A DNA stretch of 64,000 nucleotides from Moringa oleifera (lineage: Eukaryota > Streptophyta > Magnoliopsida > Brassicales > Moringaceae): positions 6,267,001 to 6,331,000 of the forward strand of contig JAJFZO010000049.1 of the NCBI GenBank assembly GCA_021397835.1, written 5' to 3'. Within the stretch, counting starts at the first letter, position 1. Each line of letters opens with the position of its first letter. Position numbers and translations under genes: made by a program. The notes below the pieces were generated by a model that was given only the letters and a program-made list of their open reading frames with translations, was not told the origin of the DNA and did no database searches. Of the stretch, positions 13,088 through 25,123 are shown one piece after another.

Positions 13088-13800
13088 TCAATATGAAGTT
13101 GAAGTCTTTCCCAAGAGTGAACGGGGAATTTTTTGGATGCCAAAGGTTGGTTTTCTTTTTTACCTTCATCTGCTGATGTTTCGAACTTCTGACAGCGGCA
13201 TCACATCTTTGAAGATCAACAGAATTTTTAACTTGTGGGAGATGGTGCTTTCTGGGTTACCAGCCTGAAGTGACTGATCTCTTGTTGAAGATTCAAGTGT
13301 TTGTATCAGAAGTGGAGATTTTATTGCTTGGCGCTTGGTTTCATCTAGTTTTATGAAGAGACTGAGGTGTCCATGGAATATAGAGTCTACATGTGTACCT
13401 TTTCTCTGTTTAATTGGTTCCAATGCCCCCAGGGGAGCATCGCCCCTGATTGCTGCCACTTTCGTTATTCTATGCATTGGCGGAATTGTTAATTGTCATA
13501 AGTTTGTGTATCCTTTACATCTAAAGGGTGAAGACATGGGAGTTAAAAAGTTTTTTTGTTTGGGTAAAATTATATCTTCTGCAGTTTCTAGTTTACAGTA
13601 GCAATGCTTATGGCAGGGACTAACCTCATTGAACTGAGTGAGAAGAACATGGAGTCCTCTACCATGCAAATTGAGGGTAACGTCGTCCCCCGCAAAATAG
13701 TGAGCCTAAACATGCTTTCAAGGCGGTTATCCCACAGCAAATAACAAATAGCCTTTGCCAGAGGGATCATCCAGCGAAACCTGAACCAGCACAGTGTCTG
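13085..13800 (+). other. Probable 3' UTR exon and downstream sequence
   Basis: Composition stays near that of transcribed sequence until about 13810, then becomes AT-rich. No frame is convincingly coding. I cannot place the polyadenylation site. Confidence 0.35.
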
Positions 13801-14149
13801 GTGAAGTTAGATTGAGTGGTTATTCAAATTCTTCATTGGTTTTTTATTTTTTTAAGGACATAAATAATTTTTAAGATTCATTTCTCATAGTTTCAGAATG
13901 CTTGAAAATTGAGCATTTATTTTTTTCTTAAATGAACTTTTTGTTTTTGAAAATATGTAATGAAACAAGAATTATACAGGATAATTATAAAATTTTTTTA
14001 TCATGATTTTTTGAAATTATTAAAATTTTAAAAATAATATAATTATTTTAAAAAATTACGAATTTTTTAAATAATAATTTGAATATTTTTTTAAATTTTA
14101 ATTTAAAATTTATTATATAAATTTTTTTAATTTAAATGTTCTTAATTTT

Positions 14150-15320
14150 TGAAGAAGTTCAATCGAGAGAGAGATTAAAGAGAAGGGGAGGCGAGCGAGG
14201 GAAAGTGAGATCAAGAAAGAAAAAAGTAGAGCAAAGGCAGCGAGCGGAGAAAGAAAAAGAAGGAAAACATAAATTAAAAAAAGAAGACGGAAAAAGAAGT
14301 CACTCGCCATCTATTCGAGCTAAGAACTTCCTTCAATTTCACCTTTCCTGTCCTTGTTTACGTCGATGCATATTTGGGGAGGATGAAAGGGGGCTGAAGG
14401 TTCTATTGAAAGAGAGAAGAAGACTATCGCGGGAAAGAAAAGAGAAAGAGGCAAAAAGAAGGGAAAAAAAAAAAGTAAAGAAAGAAAAAAAATAAAAAAA
14501 TGAGGTAAAGATATGTTTTTTTATGATATTGATTTCAAATTTATTTTTACTTATTTATTTATTTTTTATTTTATTATGTTTTATAAATATATTTATGTAA
14601 GTATTATTAAAATTAATAAGTTACAACTTCGATGATGATTTTTTTAATATTTTAAAATAAAAAAATTAATTTAAATTAATACTTTGAACTATACATATAT
14701 ATATTTGCAAATATTATGAAAATGAATATTGTATTTATGATAATAAATAAACTAAAAGGTATTTTCAATGACGAATTTACTCATGATATAAATGTATATC
14801 GTTAACTTTTAATAATAATATTAAAATTTAAAAATAATTTTTAAAAACTAATGATAGTCAATAAAAATCAATTTTAATGAGGGGTTGAGATCGAAAAAAA
14901 TAGTAACGATCACTTTTATCATGTATTTTTGAGATTTTTTTTGATATTTTCATATTATAATGTGGTTGAATTTCATGAAAACATAATAATGATAAATACA
15001 TGATATTAGATTTTTAAATACATGATATTAGATTCATAGCCATTGTGAGACATAAATAGTGAGGTGCTAATATCTTTTCACTTTTAACTTACTCTCGAAT
15101 TTAACTTTCATTTTGCATACTAAATCTATCATTTTAATAATTCAAATATAAACTTAAGAATAACTAAATTGGATAAATAATATTTAAGCGATCAATCATA
15201 TAGTAATGATGGTAGTTTTTTTTTTTTTTTTTAAATCTTAATTAAGAATAGCGTTCAAGAAGTATAGGAGATCGATCGTATAGGAGATCGGTCATTTCAT
15301 GTGATGCTCACGTTACAACA
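14150..15320 (+). repeat. 5' LTR, truncated (U3 missing)
   Basis: Sequence from about 14156 matches the 3' LTR from about 27640 (both contain GGCGAGCGAGGGAAA followed by ATCAAGAAAGAAAA). Similarity continues through a purine-rich tract (14200-14500), AT-rich DNA and the LTR end near CTCACGTTACAACA. The U3 and TATA region present at 27400-27600 in the 3' LTR has no counterpart here: upstream of 14150 is ordinary AT-rich DNA. A short internal duplication (GTATAGGAGATCG twice, 15263-15291) is specific to this copy. The open frame across 14136-14495 is a by-product of the purine tract. Confidence 0.8.
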
Positions 15321-15321
15321 G

Positions 15322-15341
15322 TTTGGCGACTCCGATAGGAA
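15322..15341 (+). other. Primer-binding site of the Tat element
   Basis: Directly after the 5' LTR end comes TTTGGCGACTCCGATAGGA. It starts with TGG, as expected for pairing with the CCA end of a tRNA, and the TGGCGACTCC core is of the kind I associate with Ogre/Tat-type elements. I do not assign the tRNA with certainty. Confidence 0.6.
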
Positions 15342-16079
15342 CTTAGATAATCAAATTTCGGATGTGTAGTCAGTCGAATAAATTAACTTTGTCATGTATT
15401 TTGCTTTATTTATTTGGCCTTTATTTATTTATTTATTTTAAATAAATATTTGTTACAATTGTGTAAGGACCTAGATCAGAATTGTTGAAATGTTTCGTCT
15501 TATGTCATTCACACGCAAGTGCATTATACCACTCACATACATAAGTCCTTTACCTAGACTATCACCTTATAGGAATAAAAAAAAAAAAGAAAAGAAAAAA
15601 GATGGAGTAACGTTGTTTTTGTGAGACCATGGTCTTCTTGTAGGCACATGAAAAATTCTCGCTCAGATTCAACCTCATTTAGAATGCTAATAGGGATCCT
15701 TCATAATCCAAATATGGATGATAGTAAGGAAAAGCGATAGGCCTTTATCCATTAAAAATTCTAGAAACAACCCAACATTGAACAATTCCTTAAGGTCTAG
15801 AGTTTAAGCATGAAAAAAGGTAAGCTTGGGCTTTTGATTCATTCAAAGAACATACCATAAATTCATTAGTTTTCTACATTTGCATCCATATAGAGATTAT
15901 CATTGCTGTATAACTTTACTTATTTAAGTCTTTCACCTAAGGAACAAAAATTTTTCAACATAGTCTCTAGTATGTCTGGTGAATATTCATAAGTCGGTGT
16001 GTTTTAATGGCCAAGATCCACCCATTATTTCTAAGGAGACTATCTACCTGAAAATACCCTGGTACGACTCCTAATGATC
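15342..16079 (+). other. Retrotransposon leader between PBS and ORF1
   Basis: No recognisable coding sequence. It contains an A/T-rich stretch and a GGAATAAAAAAAAAAAAGAAAAG run near 15570. Such untranslated leaders are usual in large Tat elements. Confidence 0.4.
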
Positions 16080-17340
16080 AATAAAATAGACTTCTGTCAG
16101 AATGAGTTCATTACTCTAAAGCAAATTTGGGAAGGATTTCATTTAGAGCACCGTTCAAAATTTACTCATAAATATGGGCATGTAGTTTATCTTATGTACA
16201 CTCCTCCTGATGTTTGAATGCTCAAAGCGTTAGTCCATTTTTAGGATCCTAATTATAGATGTTTCACCTTTGGATCCATTGATATGACACTAACTATTGA
16301 AGAATATCAAGCACTTTTGAATGTGCCTTTGCCAATGGAAAACAATATCTATTAGTATAATCTCAAGATTACAACAAAGGGATTATTGTCCAAATTCTTA
16401 AGAGACACGCGTGCTGTTGACATAGATAAGATTATGAAGACTAAAGGAGATAGTAAATGTATACCAATTGAGTATCTTGTTAGCCTTATGAAAGCACAAG
16501 AAGACATTGAGAAATAGTTAACTCTTTTTGCTTTACTTATCTATAGTATTTTGTTGTTCTCTAAAGTTCAAAGTTATGTTGATGTCAAAGTCATGAAGTT
16601 ATCCTTTCGAATATAGTATGGCATTAGCCCCATCGTAGAGATCCTACCTAAAACATTCTGATCTCTTAATCATTGTAAATGCCAAGGGCAAAGGTACGGA
16701 GTGAAAAGTATCTTAGTATTGTTACTCCATGATATGATTCTTAGCATGTAAGGAGAGGCAAAAATGTATTGTTTCTAGAAAAGTATGATTCTTCATTTCC
16801 AATGGAACTTGATCAGATGAGGGCAATCAAAATCAACTTCAAGAAATACCCTAATAATGGTAAGAGAGAGAGGCTTTTCTTTTACGAAATAAATAAATAA
16901 ATAAAACTTTGCAAAAAGAAAGAAATGTATGGATTAGTCAGGCAACAAAGGCAAAAGAATTAGTTAAATCACAAGAGATGCTTGAAAGGGAAAATTTGGA
17001 TACTTTATGATCAAATAAGAAAAATGGAGTTATTGATTGAAGAGTTAAAGGAAGAAAATTTCACGTTGAAAATGAAGACAAATGCTTAAAACATGATGGT
17101 CATAGATATGCAAAGGGAAAATGATATATGAGTAAAAAATTTTAATCAGCAAGTGGACTTATGTGAAGATACCATAGGAAGATTAAAAGCTGAAACTGTT
17201 CTGCGAACACAAGATTATGATGAACAACGAAGAAACCTCAACAGAATATGCACATGATTAGAACGTGTTATTGAATATTTAAGGATGGTAGCTAAGAAAG
17301 CAAGCAAATTGAGCGACATTTGTTAAAAGATGCATTCTAT
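16080..17340 (+). mobile_element. ORF1-like region upstream of gag (decayed)
   Basis: Broken frames show phrases typical of the extra N-terminal protein of Ogre/Tat elements: CFTFGSIDMTLTIEEYQALL near 16259-16318, then a PIEYLVSLMKAQEDIEK segment near 16460-16515 and SLNHCKCQGQ near 16665. The domain resembles the plant-mobile-domain-like family often seen fused to or preceding gag. The 3' part (about 16990-17300) reads as degenerate charged coiled coil. Stops interrupt throughout. The function of this protein in Ogre elements is unknown. Confidence 0.6.
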
Positions 17341-17819
17341 TAATTCAACCTCATGGTGAAAAGTTAACTTAATTCTTTGATGAAGTCTATCACGACCTTC
17401 TTTATTATGGAACGTTCGTTGGAACAATAGTGGTAGATTAAAGAATATGCAATCTCTTAATTTCTCTTTCAAAACCACAGTCTTATTCGTTCATGTGAGG
17501 GAATATGTAATTTTTTTTTAAAAAAAATGAAACAGTTGGATTTTGGTTACAATTAATAGAAATTCTTATTAATCTTTACTTTTACACAACAACGATCATT
17601 TAGGCAGATATATTATACATCCATTCCTATGTCTTCTCTTTCTGATTATTTTCCTTTCTTTTACTTTATACTCTTTCATTTTATTTTATTCTTTTAAAAA
17701 TTTTCTATTTCAACTAACTTCATTATTTTATTTCAAGAAAGTACTTTTAAAATAGCTTGACTTAATAAAAAGAAGTTGTATTCTGATCCTTATTATAAAA
17801 CACGTTCATTAGTCAAGAT

Positions 17820-18660
17820 TATGGACAAATAAGATAGAGAACATGCACAAGAAGAAACGAGGCGAGAAATCAACAAGTTAAGAGAAATGGTGACAAAGAT
17901 TCTTAAAAATTATCAGCTTTAAAAGGAAAAGCAATTATTAAAGAACTTTAAACTCTTAAAAAAGTTTCATCCCTTTCGAAATATAATCCTTTGTAAAGAT
18001 AAGGTCTTACACCTCTACTAAAGGCTACTCAACAACATAGCTTTTCAAAAGCCTAAGGCCCAACATATCTTTTAGGAGGGATGCCACCTTTTGAATCACT
18101 TGCCAAATTTTTAAATCAAAACTTTTCATACTCATTTTTAAGGAATCATATGAATTGTCTTATTAATATGCCAAATTTGGATGATCCAAAAGTTTCAGCT
18201 AACTTAAGGAAAATGCCCTTTAAGAAGATGGATATGCTTTACACTAGGAAGGATATAGACCATTTTGAAGAAATACTGCAAGCTATTAAAGAAACAGATG
18301 TTTATGGGACCTTTAATGCAATAGATCTATGTTTAGTTCCTAATGTCGTCATGCCACCCAAATTTAAAGTTTTGAAATTTGAGAAATACGGTAGGATCTC
18401 TTGTCATAGGAGTCACCTCATCATGTACGGTAGAAAAATGGTAACTTATGCTTACGATGATAAGTTATCAATCCACTTTTTTTTTTTTTTTTTAAGATAG
18501 CTTAACAATCATGCTTTAAGGTGGTACATATAGTTGAATGGTATACATATATGAAAGTGAAAGGATTTAGCTAATGCTTTTCTTAAGTCATATAAGTACA
18601 ATGTTGATATTGCACCTAATTGCTTGCAACTTTAAATGATGAAAAAAAAAAAGTAATGCA
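17820..18660 (+). mobile_element. gag remnant
   Basis: The longest surviving frame, 18081-18500, encodes 139 residues containing PPKFKVLKFEKYGRISCHRS and MYGRKMVTYAYDDKLSIHFF, which match the capsid-region signature of Tat-lineage gag. After a poly-T expansion at 18477-18493 the match continues in another frame (LNNHALRWY, then a KDLANAFLKSYKYNVDIAP-like stretch to about 18620). Capsid function is lost through frameshifts. Confidence 0.75.
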
Positions 18661-20559
18661 AGTTTCTAAAAATACACAACGCTGGAGGAAAACGACAACA
18701 TAAGTACAACCTTCGCTTTCTGATAAGAAAGTGTTCCCAATATTTATAAAAACTCTCTGATCCCCTTATTATGATCAAATTATAAGGAATACTTCTACTA
18801 ACTTCTATAATATCATAATCATTGGAGAAAGAATTGAGTATGAGATTTAAAATAGAAAAAATTATGTAATCAAATCCTAAACCATCAAGCGTAAAGAGAC
18901 TTTTTACAAGGAAAAAAAAACAAAAAAAGAAAAAAAAGAAAGGAGAAGTGCATGCTGTAAGATTTGAGTGGTTAGAAAATAGGAAGTTTTGCACGAACAA
19001 ATCTGTGTTCAATGTCCCTATGCCTCATTATTCACCTTGACACTGTTTTCCTCCTTGTGTGGCAAATGCAAGCTTCAACCAACCCCCCTTACTGATATCT
19101 TCAATGGCCATCCTTCCAAATAAATACAAGATCGAGACCCTCATAGTATTAAACTCAATTACGCATGGCTTAAAACTAGGTTTAGCATATGACTCAACAA
19201 GTTCAATAAAATAACCAAAAGTAAGATGACCCTATCTCGATGTCCTATAGTGTTTTGCTCTCGCATCTAATTGAAAAAAATCACTAATTAGCATTAATAA
19301 CTTTAGAGCCCTTGCAACCACTTTACCCAAAGTAGCATAACCCAAATGATAGATGTGGATACCTTGCAAGTGCAATTACGCATTTAATTGAGAATCACAT
19401 AGCCTTAAAGAATAAAGTGCAATTTTTAGCAAGGCAAGTTGGCTGAATTTCAACAACATAAAGGCACCAGATGTTAGCATAAATCTTCCTTTGTTTCATG
19501 AAAATGCAAATGTAAATTCAGTAAGTCAACTTTTTTGACTTTGTAATGAAATAGTATCTGATGTTAGTATGTTGAAAAATACACTGTTTAAAATCATTTA
19601 AAAAGTAGGTATATTCCCACTTTCGTCGAATGTCTAAGCTGTAATGAAAATTCAAGCGAAAACTATGCTTTTCATGGAGGACTTTTAAGACATTGTAGCA
19701 AGACTTATAGTCACTTTAAAAAAGAAATGTAAAGATTAATAGATGCAAATTTATTGATGATAAGCCAAGAAGAAATGGTCAAAGATGGTATGTTTGGTGT
19801 AAATGCCATATTTGAGAAAAAAGCCTCCAGTTTGATGGGATATCAAACCTTGACAATGACACCTTTAGGGACAGGAGCAACGTCAAAATCTCTAACAATC
19901 CATTACTAAGGGTTACTACAACTGGAAGATATGCTCCAAAGCCCATTCTAATTGAAGTACCTATGCTTTTCAAGTATAAAGTTAATAAAGCGATACCATG
20001 GAAGCATGATTATCAAGTCATCATGCAAAGGCAAAATAACCCTATTTAGACAACCCCCAAGACTACCTTGCTTATCACTATTAATAGTATTTCTAACATG
20101 AGTAGAATTACATGTAGTGGTAGATGTTATATGCTACAAAATCTAGATAAGCATGACGATGATGGTCGACAGAAGCCAAAGAGTAAGGAAAATAGATAAG
20201 GATAAGAAGGGACTACAGATCAATATAGAGATAAAGCACATTAAGCCTGTATCATAAGAAGGTGCTTGTGAGTTACTAAAACTCATTAAATAAAGTGAAT
20301 ACAAAATCATTGAATAATTAAATAACACACCACTTGCATTTCATTACTCTCACTATTTTTGAATTTTGAACCACCTCGTTAAGCCCCATTGAAAATACTA
20401 AATTGGGCCTATGTTTATCATGACATCTTAGTTGAAAAACTTGATGGTATAGTGGGAAATATAACATCATCTAATTACATCACATTTATTGATGATGAGA
20501 TCCCCCAAAAGAGATGAGACATACCAAAGCTCTTCACATTTTAGTCAAATGAAAGAATC
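18661..20559 (+). mobile_element. gag C-terminal and linker region, decayed
   Basis: This lies between the capsid remnant and the protease and should hold the rest of gag. I cannot pick out a convincing zinc knuckle. Minus-strand open frames here (for example 18632-19012) are low-complexity shadows. Confidence 0.4.
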
Positions 20560-20800
20560 AGATGATAATAGGGTACTCATCGATAATGGCTCAACCCTTA
20601 ATGTAATGCCAAGGTCAACATTAGTTAAACTCCCCATTGATGCATCACATGTGAGGCTAAGCAAATGATTATAAGAGCATTTGGTGGAACATGTAGAGAG
20701 GTTATTGATGGAATTAAAGTACCAATTCGAATTGGGCCTTATATTTTCAAAATACTTTTTTAAGTAATGGGCATGGCATCGACCTATAGCATTTTATTGG
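20560..20800 (+). mobile_element. Retroviral-type aspartic protease remnant
   Basis: Reads RVLIDNGSTLNVMPRSTLVK, then IRAFGGTCREVIDGIKVPI and IGPYIFKI. The catalytic motif of these proteases is D-S/T-G; here the triplet after Asp is Asn-Gly, so the active-site Ser/Thr appears changed. The flanking LNVMP and FGG motifs make the family clear. Confidence 0.75.
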
Positions 20801-21989
20801 GTTGATCATGGATCCATTTTGTAGGTGTCATCCCATCATTAACACACCAAAAAGTGAAATTCGCTATAGATCAATGGGTGGTGTGAATATATAACAAAGA
20901 AGACTTACTAACCACAAAGCCGACAACTACGTGTGGAAGTAGTAGAAGAAGCTTTGAAGTGCTCATTTTATTCCTTTAAATTTGCAATGCAATTTTTATA
21001 GGAGAAATGACTTGTATTCCAAATCCATGCTTATCAAAGATTTCCCTTATGGCAGCTAAAACAATATTGAACAATGGTTATTGTTTGGGAAAAGGGCTAA
21101 GTAACATATGTCAAGCAAAGAAAGAACTGATTTACCTTTAAGAAAATGATTGAACATTTGGTTTAGGATATGAACTAACCAAAGAGGATAGAAAGAGAAT
21201 AAAAACATTAAAAGAAAAAGAAAAAGAAAAGACTAGCATGTCTTAAAAATCAGGAGCTCAAGGTTGAAAAAAAATTATATTCCTCATGTGTATGAATCAT
21301 TCAGGATTGCTAGAATACTCTACACTGCATAACAATTGACAAAGAGCCAATATTACAAAGATCAAAAGAGAATTTTTACAACTCCTCCATCATAAGAATA
21401 ATGGAAGAGACAACTAATGAGGATAGGCAGGTCTACGAATGGCGACTAGACTTTTTACTTTCTAAATGGGGATTCATAGAACTCTCAGTGACTCTAGAAA
21501 GTTTTCCAAAGCAATGCATTTGTCTTTAAAGACTTCATTAGTTTTGTCTAAGGCCATTGAAAATTATTTTGTAATCAAGGCCTGTTTATTCTATGCTTTG
21601 TATTTCAATGACATGATACATTTTACGTTTATCTAAAATTTTCGTTGTAACTTTTGTCATTTTATATTTACATCATTCCATTATCTTTTCTTTCCTCTCT
21701 AGTTTCCTTTCTCTAAGTTAATCCATGAATGAAAATATAAAATGACATCATTAATTTAATGATGAACACATTAATGACTCAAGATTCGATCTTGACATCC
21801 TTATAAGTAATATTGAATCTGATGAAAATGCTCAACATTTCTAATCATCCCTCGAGTTATTAGGGATGATGAAAAAAGATGAAAGGATAATACTGCCACG
21901 TGAGGAGCAAAAGAGCCAGTCAATTTAGAAAATGAACATAATGCAAAAGAAGTTATAATTGAGACTTCCTTATCAAAGGAGGACTAAAA

Positions 21990-22860
21990 ATTTGTTGTCC
22001 GAATATCAAGATATCAGGTTTGGATATTGAAATAGTAATACATCATTTACCTTTGAAACCAGAATGTAAATTGGTTAAACAAAAGTTAAAGAAAATGAAG
22101 CCCAAGATATTAATGAAAATTAAAGAGGAAATGAAAAAGTAGTTCGATGCTGGATTTTTAGCCATAGTAAAATATATTGAGTGGGTTGCAAACATAGTCC
22201 TTATACCAAAGAAAGATGAGAAAGTGAAAATGTGCATTAATTATAGGAATTTATATCAGGATAGTCCTAAGAACAACTTTTCTGTTACCTCATATCGATG
22301 TTTTAGTAGATAACACTGTAGGCCATTCCACATTCTCCTTCATAGATGGTTTTTGGGGCTATAATCAAATCAAATAGCTTTTGAATATATGTAAAAAATG
22401 ACATTAGTCGCCTTATGGTTTTAAAGTCACGCAGTTTAGACTTAAAAATGCTAGGATAACCTATCAAAGGGCAATGGTCACTCTTTTTCATGACTTAATA
22501 CATAAAGAGATCAAAGTGTATGTAGATAATTAATATGATTAATAAATCTAATCAAGGAGAGGAAGACACTATTATGCTTCATAATTTTTTTTGGTAGATT
22601 AAGAAAGTTTCAATTGAAGTTAAATCTAACAAAATGTACTTTTGGCATAACTTTAGGTAAACTACTATGATTTAAGTTAGCCAAGAAGGGATCAAGATTG
22701 ATCTAGACAAAGTATGTGCCGTCATGGATTTGACACAACCTAGTACTATTAAAGAAGTCAGAGGACTCTTGATAAGGTTAAGCTATATTACTATGTTCAT
22801 TTCACAATTAACATCCACATGTGACCTTATTTTTTAACACATTCATAAAAATAATTCAAA
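21990..22860 (+). mobile_element. Reverse transcriptase remnant
   Basis: Recognisable segments in order: LPLKPECKLVKQKLKKMKP (about 22050), WVANIVLIPKKDEKVKMCIN (about 22183-22242), STFSFIDGFWGYNQI (about 22328), FRLKNARITYQRAM (about 22433) and EIKVYVDN (about 22509). The YVDD active-site motif is YVDN followed by a stop, so one catalytic aspartate is lost. The thumb region follows (GSRLI-like segment and a KEVRGLL segment near 22752). Confidence 0.85.
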
Positions 22861-22929
22861 AAAAGGAACGAAAAGTGCCAAGAAACATTTGAAAAAATTA
22901 AGCAATATTTGTAGAGTCCACCAGTTTTA

Positions 22930-23350
22930 GTGCTTATGACCTTAAGGTGACCATTAATTCTATATCTGACAGTGATAGAGGAATCAATGGGTTGTATCTT
23001 AGGGTAACATGATGTTTAGATTATAAAAGAGCAAGTCATATATTAGTCGAGCAAAAAGTTCACCAACTGTGAAGCTGATTATATAATGTTAGAAAAAATA
23101 AGACAAGTTATGCATTAGTATGGGTTATTTATCAATTGAGGCAATATAAGTTATATTATATAACTTGATTGATCTCTAAAATAGACCATGTAAAGTATAC
23201 ATTTGAGAGGTCATCACTCTTAGGATGAATTGCCAAATGGCAAGTGTTATTATGAGTACAATGTTATCTATGTCACTAAAAAGGTAGTAAAGAGAAGTAT
23301 AATTATCGAATATTTGGTAGATCTACCAATAGACGATTATGAGCCCATAA
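22930..23350 (+). mobile_element. RNase H remnant (first, Ty3-type)
   Basis: After the RT thumb come YLSKKFTNCEADYIMLEK-like text (about 23038-23096), LRQYKLYYIT and SKIDHVKYTFERSSLLG, and the end of the domain near 23330 (IGRSTNR-like text). These are the usual order of motifs for the canonical RNase H of gypsy polyproteins. Several stops and frame changes are present. Confidence 0.65.
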
Positions 23351-23429
23351 AGGTTGATTTTCCAAACAAAAGCATATGTTTCATATTAAAGAAAGATAAG
23401 AGAGGTTAAAATGATGAAATATGGATTGT

Positions 23430-23840
23430 TTTGGTGCATCAAATGATTTAGGACATGGAATTAAGATTGTATTAAGTTTTCCCGAGAGTAAGTCCTTCCC
23501 TCTTACTATAAAATTATGTTCTGATTGTCAAGACACTGAATATGAAATATGTGCTGTGGTTATCCAAGTGGCATATAAGATGCATTAACCTTCAAGTTTA
23601 TGGAGATCACTATTGGTGATACGTCCACTGAATGGTGAATAGGAAGTAAAAGACCCAAAATTGGTCTCGTATAATCAATACATTAATAACATTGTCAAAA
23701 TCTTTTGGGATGATCTCATTTGATCATGTATTGCGTGAAGATAATCAAATTAGTAATGCATCGGCAATTTTAGCTGCAATATTTAATGTAAGACTTCAAA
23801 GAGGAAATTCAACCCATCAAAATTGAAAAATGAGATTTAC
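23430..23840 (+). mobile_element. Second RNase H remnant (archaeal type)
   Basis: The text GASNDLGHGIKIVLSFPESK and FPLTIKLCSDCQDTEYEI (about 23430-23545), then PLNGE and DPKLVSYNQYINNIV (about 23620-23700), matches the additional archaeal-type RNase H that Tat elements acquired. With the preceding domain this is a dual RNase H arrangement. It is inactive here because of stops. Confidence 0.65.
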
Positions 23841-23989
23841 TAGCCTATTGCATAAAAGTCGATAAGGAGCTAGATGGAAAATCTTGGTACTATGACATGA
23901 ACCAATATATAAAAAATAAAGAGTACCTTTTTAAGGCATCTGAAAATGAAAATGCATTATCAGGATGTTAGCCATGAAATTCTTTTTAA

Positions 23990-25123
23990 ACAGAGAAGTA
24001 CTATACAAACAAAATTATGACATGGTGCTTGTTAAGTGTGTTGATGCCGTAGAAGCAAAACAAATTATGGAAGAAAGTCATGAAGGAATTTGTGCCATAC
24101 ACACCAACGGATATAAAATGGTTAGATAAGTACTTAGACAAGATATTATTGGTTAATGATGGAATCATATTGCATCAATTATGCAAGAAAATGTCATAAA
24201 TGCCAAATTTATGCCGATAAGAGCCACGTACCCTCAAGTCTCTTACACCTCTTGGCAACTCCCTTGTCATTCTTTATATGGGGAATAAATGTCATAGGAC
24301 CTATTGAGCCTAAGGCTTAAAATGTTCATCAATTTATTCTTGCTGTTGTTGATTACCAAATAAGTAAAAGCAAGTTCTCATAGTAACTTAATAAGAAATG
24401 TGACCTTCCATTTCATCAAGAGAGAAATCATTTGTCATTATAGTTTGCCCGAAAGAATCATTACTGATAATGCGACAAATCTCAATAATAAGATGGTGAA
24501 AGAACTATGTGATTAGTTCAAAATCAAACATCATAACTTTATCCCTTATCGCCTAAAAATGAATGAAATGGTAAAAGCTGCAAACAAAAACATTAAAAAA
24601 AAAATTATTATCTAAGACATACAGAGATTGCAATGAAATCTTCCCATTCGCCTTTTATGGATATCACATATTAGTATGAACCTAAATTAGGGCAACTCCA
24701 TTATCTCTAGCGTATGTTATAAAGGTGGTATTACCCATCAAAGTGGAAAATTTCTTTTTTAAGAGTTCTGATGAAGATGAAGTTAAGAAAAGTAGAATGG
24801 ATTCAAGCTCGATATAAGCACTTGAATTTCATTGAGGAAAAAAATATTAAGGGCACTATGTAGGGAGTAGCTTTATCAAAGAAGGCTAATAAGAACCAAT
24901 GATAAGAAAGTTCATCATCATTGTTATCGAGAGAGATATATATATTTCTAAAAAGATTTTTTCATTTCAAAAAGATTATCATGAGAAATGGACTCCTAAT
25001 TATGAAAGACCATATGTGGTCAAGAAATCATCTCTACTGGTGCATTGATCTTGTCAAACATGGACGAAAATGACCTACCAAATCTAATAAACTCATATTT
25101 TATGGACAAATACTTTGCCTAAA
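23990..25123 (+). mobile_element. Integrase remnant
   Basis: The HHCC zinc-binding part is visible: VLYKQNYDMVLVKCVDAVEA, then H-x-G...H around 24080-24105, then CHKCQIYADKSHVPS near 24190-24240. The catalytic core begins FFIWGINVIGPIEPKA with VHQFILAVVDYQ. The C-terminal end reads ALILSNMDENDLPNLINSYF and stops at about 25123. Frames are repeatedly broken. Confidence 0.8.

Noticed and set aside
13166..13601. Open frames of about 88-103 residues on both strands after the second exon
   Set aside because: No domain or family likeness; probably chance in a 3' UTR.
14136..14495. 119-residue Lys/Arg/Glu-rich open frame
   Set aside because: It lies in the purine-rich strand of the 5' LTR; similar frames appear in the other LTR copies (33558-33773) for compositional reasons.
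18632..19012. 126-residue minus-strand open frame, Phe-rich
   Set aside because: Antisense to the gag region and built on poly-A runs; a low-complexity shadow.
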